This document shows positions 1 through 10,032 of a stretch of DNA of 64,000 nt, piece after piece. The stretch lies in assembly GCA_022695795.1 (NCBI GenBank), contig MU404089.1, forward strand, positions 248,001-312,000, written 5' to 3'. Made by a program: the position numbers and the translations under genes. The notes below the pieces were generated by a model that did not search any database, had not been told where the DNA came from, and worked only from the letters and a program-made list of their open reading frames with translations. Position 1 is the stretch's first letter. Each line of letters begins with the position of its first letter. This stretch comes from Biscogniauxia marginata (taxonomy: Eukaryota; Ascomycota; Sordariomycetes; Xylariales; Xylariaceae).

Positions 1-814
1 GGCTGATGCGAGGCTGAGAAGGCCAAAATGCCTCGCCTCTTATTCCCAATTCATGCTCGCAGGCGAGCGGCCTGCAACTCTTCATAGAGAGCACCTGCAG
101 GAGGTTTCCCGTTGGGACGAACCGTTTTAGGCAGTCCGTGACTGTCGTGTGAACCCCCTTCGCGATAGAGGCTTTCTGTTAGTCGCCTTTCGGAATTGAA
201 CATAATCCCGCGTCCCTTTGGAATCCTTTGGATCCGTCCGCCTGTTAGGTACTTTATTGTACTGTACCCTAGCTGCCATGCGGCTAGCCTCCTTGGGTGA
301 GAGAAGGGGGAATAGGAAATGTGACAGATCGGGTATGCCTCGGATACCGACATGTACTTTTATCTGTACATCATGATTCCACGCCTCTGTGAGATAGGCG
401 AGAGAGGCATAAGCAGGTAAGCCCGTAAGGCACGAGAGGCACCGGTGAAAGGAAGCGCATCAACGCATAATGAGATGCAGGTTAGTAGTCAGGTAAGGTA
501 AGGGAAACGGGACTGAGGTGACGGTCTTGCATTAGTAGAGCAGAACGGCGTACTCCCGGGGATCCAGGGAAGTGGATAGACAGAAACGCCTGTGGAGTAA
601 AATGTCCGGGTCGGGACGAGCAACTTGCGGTCAAGCAGAAGGTACCTGAATCTGAGGTGAAGAATACTCGTACATCTAAGTACCGGTGAGTGAACCCCAA
701 GTAGCGGTCACACACACACACACATCCCAGCCACCATCGGCTCATCAGTTCATCGCGATGGTACAATCTGGGGGGTACCTTAGGGACGGAGTAACCTGGG
801 GTAGAGAAAGAAAA

Positions 815-826
815 GGGGGGGGGGGG
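815..826. repeat. G12 homopolymer
   Basis: Twelve consecutive G, preceded by AAAA and followed by an A/G-rich stretch. Simple repeat. Confidence 0.9.
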
Positions 827-1773
827 AAGAAGAAAAAAGAGAAAACTCACCGCACGTCGGGGCATTTGGGTAGTGTACATGTAAGTTTAGCTAAGGGTCC
901 TGCATTAGATACCTAGGTACGATACCACTGTAAGATGCTTCTGTAAGATACCTAGGTTAGGTTAAGAGACAAAGCGGATCATAGAGCAGACTATTCTCCA
1001 CTTAGGATATCCAAGGGACTTCTTCTGGCGTAATCTAGTTCTTCTTTAGCTCCAGGGCCAGTCCTTGTTCTGAATAGCCGAGTAGACGGTCTCGGGTTTT
1101 TTTTATGCTGGGCAATGTCCGATCGATGGTGACGAGGACTCCGGTCCGATGAAATCATAGCTAGGTTCTATCATGTCGCCGGCGTCGAGAGCGAGTGATG
1201 AAAGGTTGGCCGTGTTTGTCTCAGATCTCGAGGGTGGGCCTCGTCTTTTCCATGTGACCTTTTTGTCCGCCCGTCTGCCTATTTGAATTTGAAAAAGGGT
1301 AGGCGTACAAAACGTATTGGAAAAGCTAAAGAGGCATGCATTTAATTAATTGGCCGTGGTTTGAGAGTTCCCACTCGGGGAGTTTTGCAGTCGAATGCCA
1401 ACTCATCAACCCTTCTCAATCAGGCTCAGGCTCCATGCATCCCGTCACTTAGCTAGTCCCCTTCTTAGTTGACTGCCAAAAGGCAAAAGGAAAGATAGGA
1501 AAAGGGATGATTCTTTTATAGAGGTATCTTTAGGTGGTTTAGCGTTTCTCTTTTCCTATAGCCAACTCCACTTTGTAAACACTGGAATTTGCATGTGTAT
1601 TGTTAGGTATGTCCTTGACTTTACCTCTCTCATAGGTACTAGAGAAGTACCTGAGTAGGTACCTAAGGTTATTATTCAGCAACAGCAGTAAAGTGGCTGA
1701 AGCATTAGTTCCTTCTCCCCCGTTCTGTCTGTCAACATCGGGATAATACCTAGTAATACTTCATCAGTACAAT

Positions 1774-1805
1774 CCCCCCCCCCCAAAAAAAAAAAAAAAA
1801 AAAAA
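1774..1805. repeat. C11 run joined to A21 run
   Basis: Eleven C are followed directly by 21 A, then AAG-rich sequence. It is a simple homopolymer junction. It could be a poly(A) relic of a retro-element, but no target duplication was seen. Confidence 0.85.
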
Positions 1806-2634
1806 GAAAAAGAAAAAGAAGAAGAAAGACGCTGCCAAGATTTAGTCCCTTTGCGTTTTTTTTCATCTTTTCGCTCTGGCGCATTGTATGTTTCTACGTG
1901 CTACTAATAAGCTAGTAATTACACATACACACTTGTTATTAGTAACATTAACCTGCCAACTCCAACTAACATAACCCGGTACCTTTTACGAAATACCACT
2001 CTTTTACTTTTTCCTTCTCGAAAATACATCAACCCACCCCATCCCGTCGTCTCCGGAAAGGCTGCATACAGTTTCTCACTCTTTCTCACTCGTCACATCA
2101 TTGCCGGCCGGCTTTGGCTGCAAACGACGTACCCCGTGCTGCGTACTACCACATACATGACCTGCCTCTGCCTTACATTACATAGGTAGTTGCATTACGG
2201 GGAACAGTGGACACGAAGGAAAAACCAGCATCGCCAGAACCACCACCACCCGACTCCACACTATTGTGTCATTCAACCACCCGCCCAACACCCGCCTAAC
2301 CAACCTGGACGACTCTGCTAGCCTTCGCGTCCAATCCCGCGTCTGCACCCTTTTTTATTTGCATCCCGACAGCCAAACAAACAATTTCGCGGCGTTCCAT
2401 TTGCACCGCCGTGCAGATCAACCCACCCGCGAATTGCCCAAAGACGTATTGGAACAGATAAAGGGAGGCGAAAGAAGAGGGAACGACGACAGAGTGGGGG
2501 GGAGAAGAGTGCAGGGTCTTTTCTTTTCTTTTTTCTTTTTCTTTTCCTCTTACCAACTTCCTACGTACACCACTAGCAGTCGAGCCCTTCTTCGTACAAC
2601 TCAGTCACCTCTTCCCGTTGGTCGTCAGAGTCGC

Positions 2635-2865
2635 ATGCGCACATCTCGCTGCCCGGCCACCTCACGATGAGCAATCGGCATGCGAACATAGCCGTCAGTC
2701 TCTCGAGCTAAACCCCATTCTTGAGGCCGTGGCATGAAGACGTGGTCCCATTCCCTGCGACAACCCCCCGACTTCCTCCCGCCGGGTGTAGTCCACAACA
2801 TCCACCCCAGTCACCCAACATGGCAAATAACTCGGCCGGCCTGGAGGCCAGTCTCTCGAGCCTGA
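2635..2865 (+). promoter_or_regulatory. Cluster of upstream ORFs in the VAC7 leader
   Basis: Four ATGs precede the VAC7 start: 2635 (12 codons including stop), 2667 (15 codons, ends 2711), 2680 (ends almost at once) and 2734 (44 codons, ends 2865). The last is out of frame and overlaps the main ATG at 2820. If the transcript starts upstream of 2635, these uORFs would be expected to reduce translation of VAC7. The transcription start is unknown, so the regulatory role is an inference. Confidence 0.45.
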
Positions 2866-5594
2866 ACTCCCTCGAGAACGATACTTCTGTACCCTCCAGC
2901 GCCAACATCGACACACAACCTTCCAAATGGACCTCGGCTTCCACGTCGATAGTAGCATCGCCCGCACAATCGAGAGATCCCTCGCCGACACGACCTGCTC
3001 ACAAGTCCGGGAGGACAAGCCGTACCTCCATGACCTCCGCTAGGTCGCGCAAGAACAGCATCCAGGATCCGAGCCCGACACGATCCCGGCCCGGCGTCCA
3101 TACGCCCTCAGCAACACCACGGCACCAACTATCTGCCGCCACGACGCCCACGCTGCCTCCCCCGCCGAATTCCGATGCCCCCTTGCGGGCACCCGTCCCG
3201 CAGAAGCCCTCCGTCCACTCCGAGTCCTCCAAGGACCTGCCCCGGTGGCCCGTGTCTCCTCGACTGAAATCCCCCCCGCCTATACTTAACAGGCCAGCTG
3301 TAGCATCCGTGGCGCGCCGACATGATCAAGAGCCACCCGTCATCAATGTGCAGCGTGCGACACCTTCGCCACATGTGGATTCAGTTTCGCAATCTGCGTC
3401 AGACAACGAGGTCGAAGACCATCCATCATCTGGGATGAGGACACCCGCTCGGGGACCGAGCAACGGGTCATCCACGTTAGAGACGGTGCAGGAGGTCAGC
3501 CAACCGAATACCCCGCGACCCGGTCTCGATGCGGCCCTCGAGAAGCTTGCTGAGACCGCCGCTTCCCAGAACCCCACACAAGCCAGTAAAACGGATTCTT
3601 CTGCCAGTAAACCTAACGGGTCGAGCCAGAATACGACGAATAGCGAGAGCGGCAGCGATAGCGGCAGCGTCAAGACGAATACGAGACGGTCCAGTACCGC
3701 CACTCCGACGCCCCTGCTCCACAGCAGGCAATCAAGTACGGCGCTCAGGTTTGGCAGCAGGGGGCAAACGTCTGGGGAGAGCTCGTCAAGAAATATGACC
3801 GTTGAGACAGAAGAAGTCAAGAATATTCCGCAGACGTCATTAGTACCCAACCCGGCCGGGCCGGGCGCGAACGGAAGCTTGAGAACCAGGCCCAGTTCCG
3901 AGACTATAAAGCCCAAGAAGGAAAAGAAGAAGCACACCAGAAAACCGGCTTCTGTTGCTTCTGGCAATGGTGAGCCACCAGATATTCTTGTTACCACAAC
4001 AAAGCTTCGGCATAGTTGTTCTATTCGATCATTCTCCTCTACATCTTGTCGCTCGCCAACAAAACCACGCGGTCAAGGATCGTGGGGCGACGAAGCCATG
4101 TTCAGCCCACAGAAGCAACAGGCAGGGCCGTCAAAGACGAGAACCCCCAGTTTAACTACTCATATGACCAACTTGCTAACGCGTGGACCTCGTCCAGCAT
4201 CCTCAAAAGCAGATATATTCGAGGCCAAAGTCGCTAGCGCAGTTGAGGAGGCCAACTCTTCCGACTCCGACGAGACTTTCGTATACGACTCGAACCCGCC
4301 GGACGTCGGCGACCGCCCCCGCCGCTATCACTCGCGCACACCTAGCACCACCTCTATGCATAGCCAGATCGACCGCAATGGCATGCGCTCCATCCACGCC
4401 GTGATCGAGAGCAGCGCGCCCACGCTGCCGATCAAGAAGAACATGAAGTTTGTGAATACTTACAATAGCAGCGGAAACGATAGTATCCACGGCGAAGATG
4501 ACGGCAGAGGTACTGGCCGGAGCAATCCTGGCTCGGCACGAGGAACAGGACGTCACCACCACCATCCCAACCGGTGGGGACGAAACAATGGCAATAATCA
4601 TACTTCCTTGTTCGACAACGAATCACCATTTCCTAACGCAGCTAGACCCAAGTTTTCTGGTAATAACCCGAGGCAGCCATCGAACCCCCCTAGTCCTCGG
4701 TATAGTACGGGTCGCCCCTGGATAAGCGCCAAACGACAAATGACACTACCTGGTAGCTACGACATGGACGATTCGGCAGCTAATGGTGCCGACGATGAGA
4801 GGACTCCTCTCCTGAACACCGGCACTACGAGGTCTCTCCGGTCTAACAGAAGCAGGCGTACACCGTTATCGAGAAATCTGGAAGCGCAAACGTACCGCCC
4901 GAGGCCTTCCTTTCTCAACCGCTTCGCTAGCTGTCTCGTCCTCACCGTCATGCTCATGCTGGTCATCTCGGGGGCTATTGGTTTCATGTTCGCGACGTCC
5001 CAACCGCTGACGGATATTGAACTCGTGAAGATCGGCAACGTTCTTGCTAGTGAACAAGAGCTGATGATGGACATCACGGTCAAAGCCCACAACCCGAATG
5101 TCGTTGTTGTGATGATCGACTCGGCGGATCTTGAGGTGTTTGCCAAATCTCCTCATGCCGGTACCGACTCGGAATGGTGGCGACATCCTCATGGAGATGA
5201 AGAGTTTGGGACCTTGGATGATCCTAAGGATGATCCACCCGACCTCGAAGACCCACCTCCCGATGAAAGTTCACCGAACATGCGTCTCGGCAATATACTT
5301 GCCTTCGACAGCCCATTGAGTTACGAGGGCTCGTTCTTTCATTCGGGCCTTTCTACTTCTACCGGCTCACTGCGTCTGAGTAAGCCCGGAAATGGTACCG
5401 ACAGCGGTACCGAGCGATGGGAACGCATCATTTCTGATGATTTCACTTTGATCCTTAAGGGTGTATTGAAGTATACCCTTCCTCTGAGCCAAAAAGTCAG
5501 GAGTGTTGCCATTTCCGGCAAAACAACCGTCAAGCCCAACTCCGCGAACGATCCGACCCTTCGACCGAACGGGACTGAAGTTGGGATTTATTAA
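2820..5594 (+). CDS. VAC7: Vacuolar segregation protein Vac7
   Basis: Vac7 is a vacuole-membrane protein of fungi that activates the PI3P 5-kinase Fab1 and so controls PI(3,5)P2 and vacuole size. The chosen start at 2820 gives 924 aa; an in-frame extension to 2721 begins with TTG and is not used. The N-terminal two thirds is a long, disordered Ser/Pro/Thr-rich region. The conserved block begins near SSKADIFEAKVASAVEEANS and the phrase DSDETFVYDSNPPD, which are typical of the family. A single membrane segment lies at about residues 705-727 (CLVLTVMLMLVISGAIGFMF), followed by the conserved lumenal domain (QPLTDIELVKIGNVLASEQE). The stretch around 3966-4080 reads poorly for the family and could hide a short intron, but the frame stays open. 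Identification is from family knowledge and is strong. Confidence 0.93.
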   Translation: MANNSAGLEASLSSLNSLENDTSVPSSANIDTQPSKWTSASTSIVASPAQSRDPSPTRPAHKSGRTSRTSMTSARSRKNSIQDPSPTRSRPGVHTPSATPRHQLSAATTPTLPPPPNSDAPLRAPVPQKPSVHSESSKDLPRWPVSPRLKSPPPILNRPAVASVARRHDQEPPVINVQRATPSPHVDSVSQSASDNEVEDHPSSGMRTPARGPSNGSSTLETVQEVSQPNTPRPGLDAALEKLAETAASQNPTQASKTDSSASKPNGSSQNTTNSESGSDSGSVKTNTRRSSTATPTPLLHSRQSSTALRFGSRGQTSGESSSRNMTVETEEVKNIPQTSLVPNPAGPGANGSLRTRPSSETIKPKKEKKKHTRKPASVASGNGEPPDILVTTTKLRHSCSIRSFSSTSCRSPTKPRGQGSWGDEAMFSPQKQQAGPSKTRTPSLTTHMTNLLTRGPRPASSKADIFEAKVASAVEEANSSDSDETFVYDSNPPDVGDRPRRYHSRTPSTTSMHSQIDRNGMRSIHAVIESSAPTLPIKKNMKFVNTYNSSGNDSIHGEDDGRGTGRSNPGSARGTGRHHHHPNRWGRNNGNNHTSLFDNESPFPNAARPKFSGNNPRQPSNPPSPRYSTGRPWISAKRQMTLPGSYDMDDSAANGADDERTPLLNTGTTRSLRSNRSRRTPLSRNLEAQTYRPRPSFLNRFASCLVLTVMLMLVISGAIGFMFATSQPLTDIELVKIGNVLASEQELMMDITVKAHNPNVVVVMIDSADLEVFAKSPHAGTDSEWWRHPHGDEEFGTLDDPKDDPPDLEDPPPDESSPNMRLGNILAFDSPLSYEGSFFHSGLSTSTGSLRLSKPGNGTDSGTERWERIISDDFTLILKGVLKYTLPLSQKVRSVAISGKTTVKPNSANDPTLRPNGTEVGIY

Positions 5595-7232
5595 TATCGA
5601 CAACTCGGGCGACGACATAGCCCTTTCTTCCTTTTCATTTGTGCCTAGTGTGATTCTGTATATTGAGCGAGCATAGCATGGCATTATGGGAGCCCCGGGC
5701 GTTGGATTGAACCATTAATCCTTCCCACCACACGAGAAGGGTGGGCGGAACTTTGGGTTACAGGTCACAAACCACGGCCATATTTATTTGCCTTTCATTA
5801 TCATTTATTCCTCGACCATATTCCAAATTCCTCAATGTTACAAAAAACAGAAGAATGCTTTTTCATAGTGGTATGAGGAAGCTAGCCGGGCCAACAGTAC
5901 AATTGCATAGGATGGACAAATACAAAAAAGCATTGCCCTTAAGAAAAGGGACAGTGGAGACGTTTTTTCCTCCTTGCCTTTTCTTTTCTTTTCTTATTAT
6001 CTCCTGCAAGAGCTGTGTTTGGGTGGAAAGGGGGAGGGCGCACAAGGCAACATGTTAGTTGGCGGGAGGGACAGCATCTTCAATGTGAATATCAATTCAT
6101 TTTCTAGATGGAGTGTGGCAACAACCCTTTTTCTTTTCCTTTCCAAAATCCAGATACCCCTCCAACAGAGAAAAGACGTTTATTTTCCCATTCTTTTTCT
6201 TTTTCTTGCATTTGGCCTTTCCCTTTTCCTTCTGCTGCTGTACTTGTAATTGGAATGCGGCCCCTATTAGTGAAGATGTGTTGAAAAGAAAGAAAAAAGG
6301 GCCTATCAGAGGCACACTTTACCTTACCCCTTTACACTAACTCAATGGTAGTTGCGGGCGCCTGGTCCTTGAGAGGGAGAAAAAGATAAAAAGAAAGGGA
6401 GGGTTATTCAAATGCTGCAATGCATGGGCCTTACGGCAGGCAATTAATCAGTTGGGGCGGCTTTGGGGGAGTTGGCAAACTTCAAACTTTCAAGCCTAGG
6501 CCCTAGATACTGTAAAACCTAAGCCGAGGCTGCTGTTTACTTTAATTAAAGCCAGAAGATGATAATGACGATGATGGCAATAATGAGTAAATAAAAGAGT
6601 AAATAAAAGGAAAGAAAATAGAATAAGACTATAAATAATTACCTCTCTTATCCGAGTTCCGACTTGTTTGCTACGGGCTGCTCTGCATTACTGGGCAGCC
6701 AGTATAGAGCCTGTCCTGTCTACCTAACTTTGATAAGAAAGAGAAATACCCGCCTTAATGTTGTGGGGTTCTGTAGGGAAGGGATCAGCCTCGCTATAAA
6801 GTACCTAGTAGGCACACTATATATAGGTAGGCATTGCTTTGTGCTTATACACTACCCACCTTCCTACATGTACTATCCACTTCAACAAGGAGGGCCGCAA
6901 GGAAAACAGGAAGAGGAGGAGTAAAGACGTCGAGCTAAGCATTCAGCTCCAAGGCTTTAGGTTATTATAGCATACAGGGGTTGCGCGGCGCCGCCGCCTC
7001 AACCGCTGCCGATTTCCTGCTGTGCCGCCCACGGCGAGGTCAGCTGAAACATGCACGACGCAAATCCTACTATACAGCGTCTCCCACGACGACTTGCCGC
7101 CGGATTTATAACCGCTCTTAGATCGGTGAGTCGTGCACATAAATACCTTATAGCGAGCGAGTGGTCCTCCTTCATCGCCTATACTTAGTTATAGAGAAAA
7201 CTGTTGCTCTACTTAGCGAATAAGTTTAGACG

Positions 7233-7264
<32 letters not shown>

Positions 7265-7408
7265 TACCATAGATGCGAGGCGAAAGACCACGGTCTACCT
7301 GATAGTGTTTACTACAGACCCAAGATATCGCTGACATCCTCCTCCCCTTTACGCCCCCTTTCTCAGCCCTCCGCCTTCTTCGTCTTCTCCTTCCCCTTCC
7401 CCTTCCCG
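5595..7408. other. Intergenic region
   Basis: No supported gene. The region is rich in A/T and pyrimidine tracts (5980-6300), with a GA repeat at about 7230-7260 shortly before the next gene. It probably holds the VAC7 3' end and the promoter of the gene at 7409. Confidence 0.55.
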
Positions 7409-9188
7409 ATGGACACCTCGTCCCTCGTCGCGACATGGCTCTCGTTCGTCGTGACGACCGTCGGTCTCGGCGGCCTCATCACGCAGGCGAGCGCCATCAA
7501 CGACCAGATGGACCCCTTCCACGCGACGCGCACCGTCGAGTACCTGGGCGTCTGGTTCCAGCGGCAGGCGCGCTTCCCCTGGTGGACGATCGCGCGGCCC
7601 CCGCCCCAGGGCCCCGTCGTCAGCGCCCGCATCGCCGACGGCTTCTGCGGCGTCAACCGCCTCCACGTCACGCGCATCCCGCTCGCGCGCCCGGGCCTCG
7701 CCGGCTGGTCCCTCGTCCTCGCCATGTTCAACTCGGACCCGCCGCCGCCGCTTTTGCCGCCGTCCTCGAAGCCGGGAGATGGCGATGCCGCCGAGAAGGC
7801 AGCCGCCGCCGACGACTCCCAGGAGATGATGCCGGCGAGCAGCGGTGGTGGTAGTAGTAGCACGGGGAGCGGAGCGGCGGCGGCGGTAGGGCCAGGGGCC
7901 TGCTGGGATGCCCTGCCCCGCAGGGCCCTCACGAAACACCAGTCGAGCGCGTGCATCGTCATCTCGCGGACGACGCTGATCACGATGCTGGTGTTCACCA
8001 ACGGACGCCCGGTCTTCCAGTTCAGCGACGCCACGGGGTTCCGGGCCGGCTACGCCTCGTACTGCGGGCAGTGGTGTGAGTTATTATTATTATTATTACA
8101 TCACGCATCACTCTTCTGATTACCTACTCTATCTTGATATATTTATATATATATACTAAATTCTCTCGGCAGATATCACGTGGCCCATCGGGCAGGAAGC
8201 CATCATCAAGTTCGCGGCCCACGACTCCATCGGCGCGACCGAGGTATACCCGCGCAGCTTCGCGCACCGCATCGACCGCTGCGGGCAGATGGCGTCCGGG
8301 GTCGTGGCCTCGGCGGCGGGCGACTTCAAGGTCGCCTTCTGCGGCCGCAAGGCCCCGGGCACCTACCGCCTCGAGCACGCCGTCAAGGGCTTCCAGGGCG
8401 CCCACGGCGGCCGCCACCTGTACAACATGATGGGCGGGCGCGCCTACGAGGTCGACTTTATGTTCGCGCGGCCTCTTCTGCAGCAGCAGCACAACGACTC
8501 CTCCTCCTCACCCTCCTCCTCCTCTTCCTCCGACAATGACAACAACAACAACAACAACAACATTTCTTCTTCCGACGACGACATCGTGCTCGACCTGCCC
8601 AGCACGGAGAAAGGCGGCGCGAGAGTCAAGATGCTACTCGGCCCGCGCGAGCAGGCCGTCGTCCGCCGCGCCCTCGACTGCCTGCCCTGGAGCCCGCTCT
8701 CCTGGAGCATGCACCGCGGGCTGCGCGACGTGCTGGTCGCGTACGCGCGGCCCGTCATGGACGCGCACCGGGCGCGGCTCGCGGCCCGCGTGCGCCGCGC
8801 CGTCGCCGAGGGCGCCGCGGCCCTGTGCGCCCGCGGCTGGGACCGCGCCTTCGTCCGCGACAACATGGCGCACATGGCCGCGTCGGCCGTGCTCGCCGGC
8901 GCCGGCAACTCGGGCGACTCGGTCCGCGTCGTCACCGACGTCGTGGCGGTCATGGTCGGGGCGGCGGCGCCGCCGTCCGATTCGGACCTGGCGAGACTCG
9001 ACGAGGTGGATTTCTGGAGGAAGAGGGGCGGCGTGGCGGTGGAGGGTAAAGAGGAGGAGGAGGGGGGGGAGGAGGAGTTGGACTCCCAGGCTGTGATCGC
9101 GCTGGCCAAGGTCTTTGTCCTGGAGTGGAGCCAGGAGTTCGACTACCAGATGTACCACCACCTACCCATCTCGCTGTACTTTGCGTAA
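7409..9188 (+). CDS. Conserved fungal protein of unknown function (560 aa)
   Basis: There are two exons, 7409-8075 and 8173-9188. The 97-bp intron (GTGAGT...CAG) contains a TTA repeat. The splice joins TGG-T to AT-ATC and restores a single frame, giving 560 aa. The N-terminus has a hydrophobic segment (LVATWLSFVVTTVGLGGLIT), then the phrases TVEYLGVWFQRQARFPWW and SARIADGFCGVNRLHVTR. I associate these with a conserved but uncharacterised Pezizomycotina family; no function is assigned. Low-complexity inserts are present: a Ser/Gly-rich run before the intron and a Ser/Asn/Asp run near residue 300. Codons are strongly C/G-ending, unlike the accessory genes at 23-33 kb. The ending (QEFDYQMYHHLPISLYFA) reads as a natural C-terminus. 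Confidence 0.8.
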
Positions 9189-10032
9189 GACGGGGGGGGG
9201 TGTGGTAGCGTAGATTTTGTAGGGAACGGGACGATATGAGGATATGAATACGAAAGGGTCGGATCGTGGAGGCTCTCTGTCGCCCAGAACCGTTAAGAGC
9301 GAAGCGGAGTGGGCGTTTTCTGGGAATGATGATGACAAGGTGCGTTCGATAGGACTCGGACAATTATAAGGGCCATATCAACCACCGGATTTGCTTATGA
9401 GTAACTTCTGCAATTATCGTTATAGTTTGAATTTCGCCAACCAATGTTCATATTTCGCGCTCCAGATGATTTAGAACTTTCCTAATGTACGCTCTCCCAC
9501 GGTGCCCAACTAAACAAGATTGATCTAACCCTAGTGACAAGTAATACGGACAGGTATATAGGCAAGTAAGTGTGTAGGTGGTCATTGACTAAAATTCGTC
9601 ATTGGCCAAGCCCGGCCTTGAATGGCATGCTTTCATGAACGACGGAATAGGGGAGAGACACTGGGCAAGCGGGAACGAATCATGATCGAAATTCGATCGA
9701 AACCTAGACGCCCCCCCTAAATGCGGACCGTACCGTCCCGTTGGGTTCGAGTCTCCCTTGCGGACCCACTCCATCTCTAGTAACCACAAGTTCTATCTAC
9801 CTACATATATGCTTTGCGAAAACACTAAACTTAAGGATAGAGGCGCAGGTACGGCCGTAGTCAGGATCTTGAAAGCATGGTATATTTTGAATAATGCGAC
9901 GGAGGCATCGGAGCTCGTCCTCGGGGGGGTTGTGTCTACGTACAACTAAGTCTGCAACTATATATTTGCACATTCCCAGACGAGAGAGATAGAGAGGGCG
10001 TTCGATCTGTTTAACCATCAAGCCTCCCACGC
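9189..10032. other. Convergent intergenic region
   Basis: This is the 3' region between two convergent genes. No gene, tRNA or repeat is supported; a T-arm-like string at about 9746 does not fold as a tRNA. Confidence 0.6.

Larger units (their letters stand above)
1..2819. other. Gene-free region upstream of VAC7
   Basis: I recognise no gene here. It contains a short CA run (about 711-723), a G12 run (815-826), an adjoining C11/A21 tract (1774-1805), several TACCTA/TAGGTA motifs (around 910, 945 and 1650-1670) and pyrimidine-rich stretches close to the VAC7 start. Short open frames are present, but none shows family similarity or splice context. The last several hundred bases are probably VAC7 promoter and 5' leader. 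Confidence 0.6.

Noticed and set aside
51..353. 100-codon frame on the minus strand at the left edge
   Set aside because: No family similarity and no splice or promoter context.
2721..2819. N-terminal extension of VAC7
   Set aside because: It begins with TTG, not ATG. The first in-frame ATG is at 2820.
3326..3997. 223-codon frame on the minus strand
   Set aside because: It lies wholly antisense to VAC7 coding sequence and shows no family similarity; a shadow of biased codon use.
8444..9161. Long frames on both strands over the second exon of the 560-aa protein
   Set aside because: They overlap the correctly spliced frame and are Arg/Ser/Ala-rich shadows.
9660..9790. tRNA-like T-arm string GGTTCGAGTCT
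   Set aside because: The flanking bases do not form a T stem, acceptor stem or anticodon arm.
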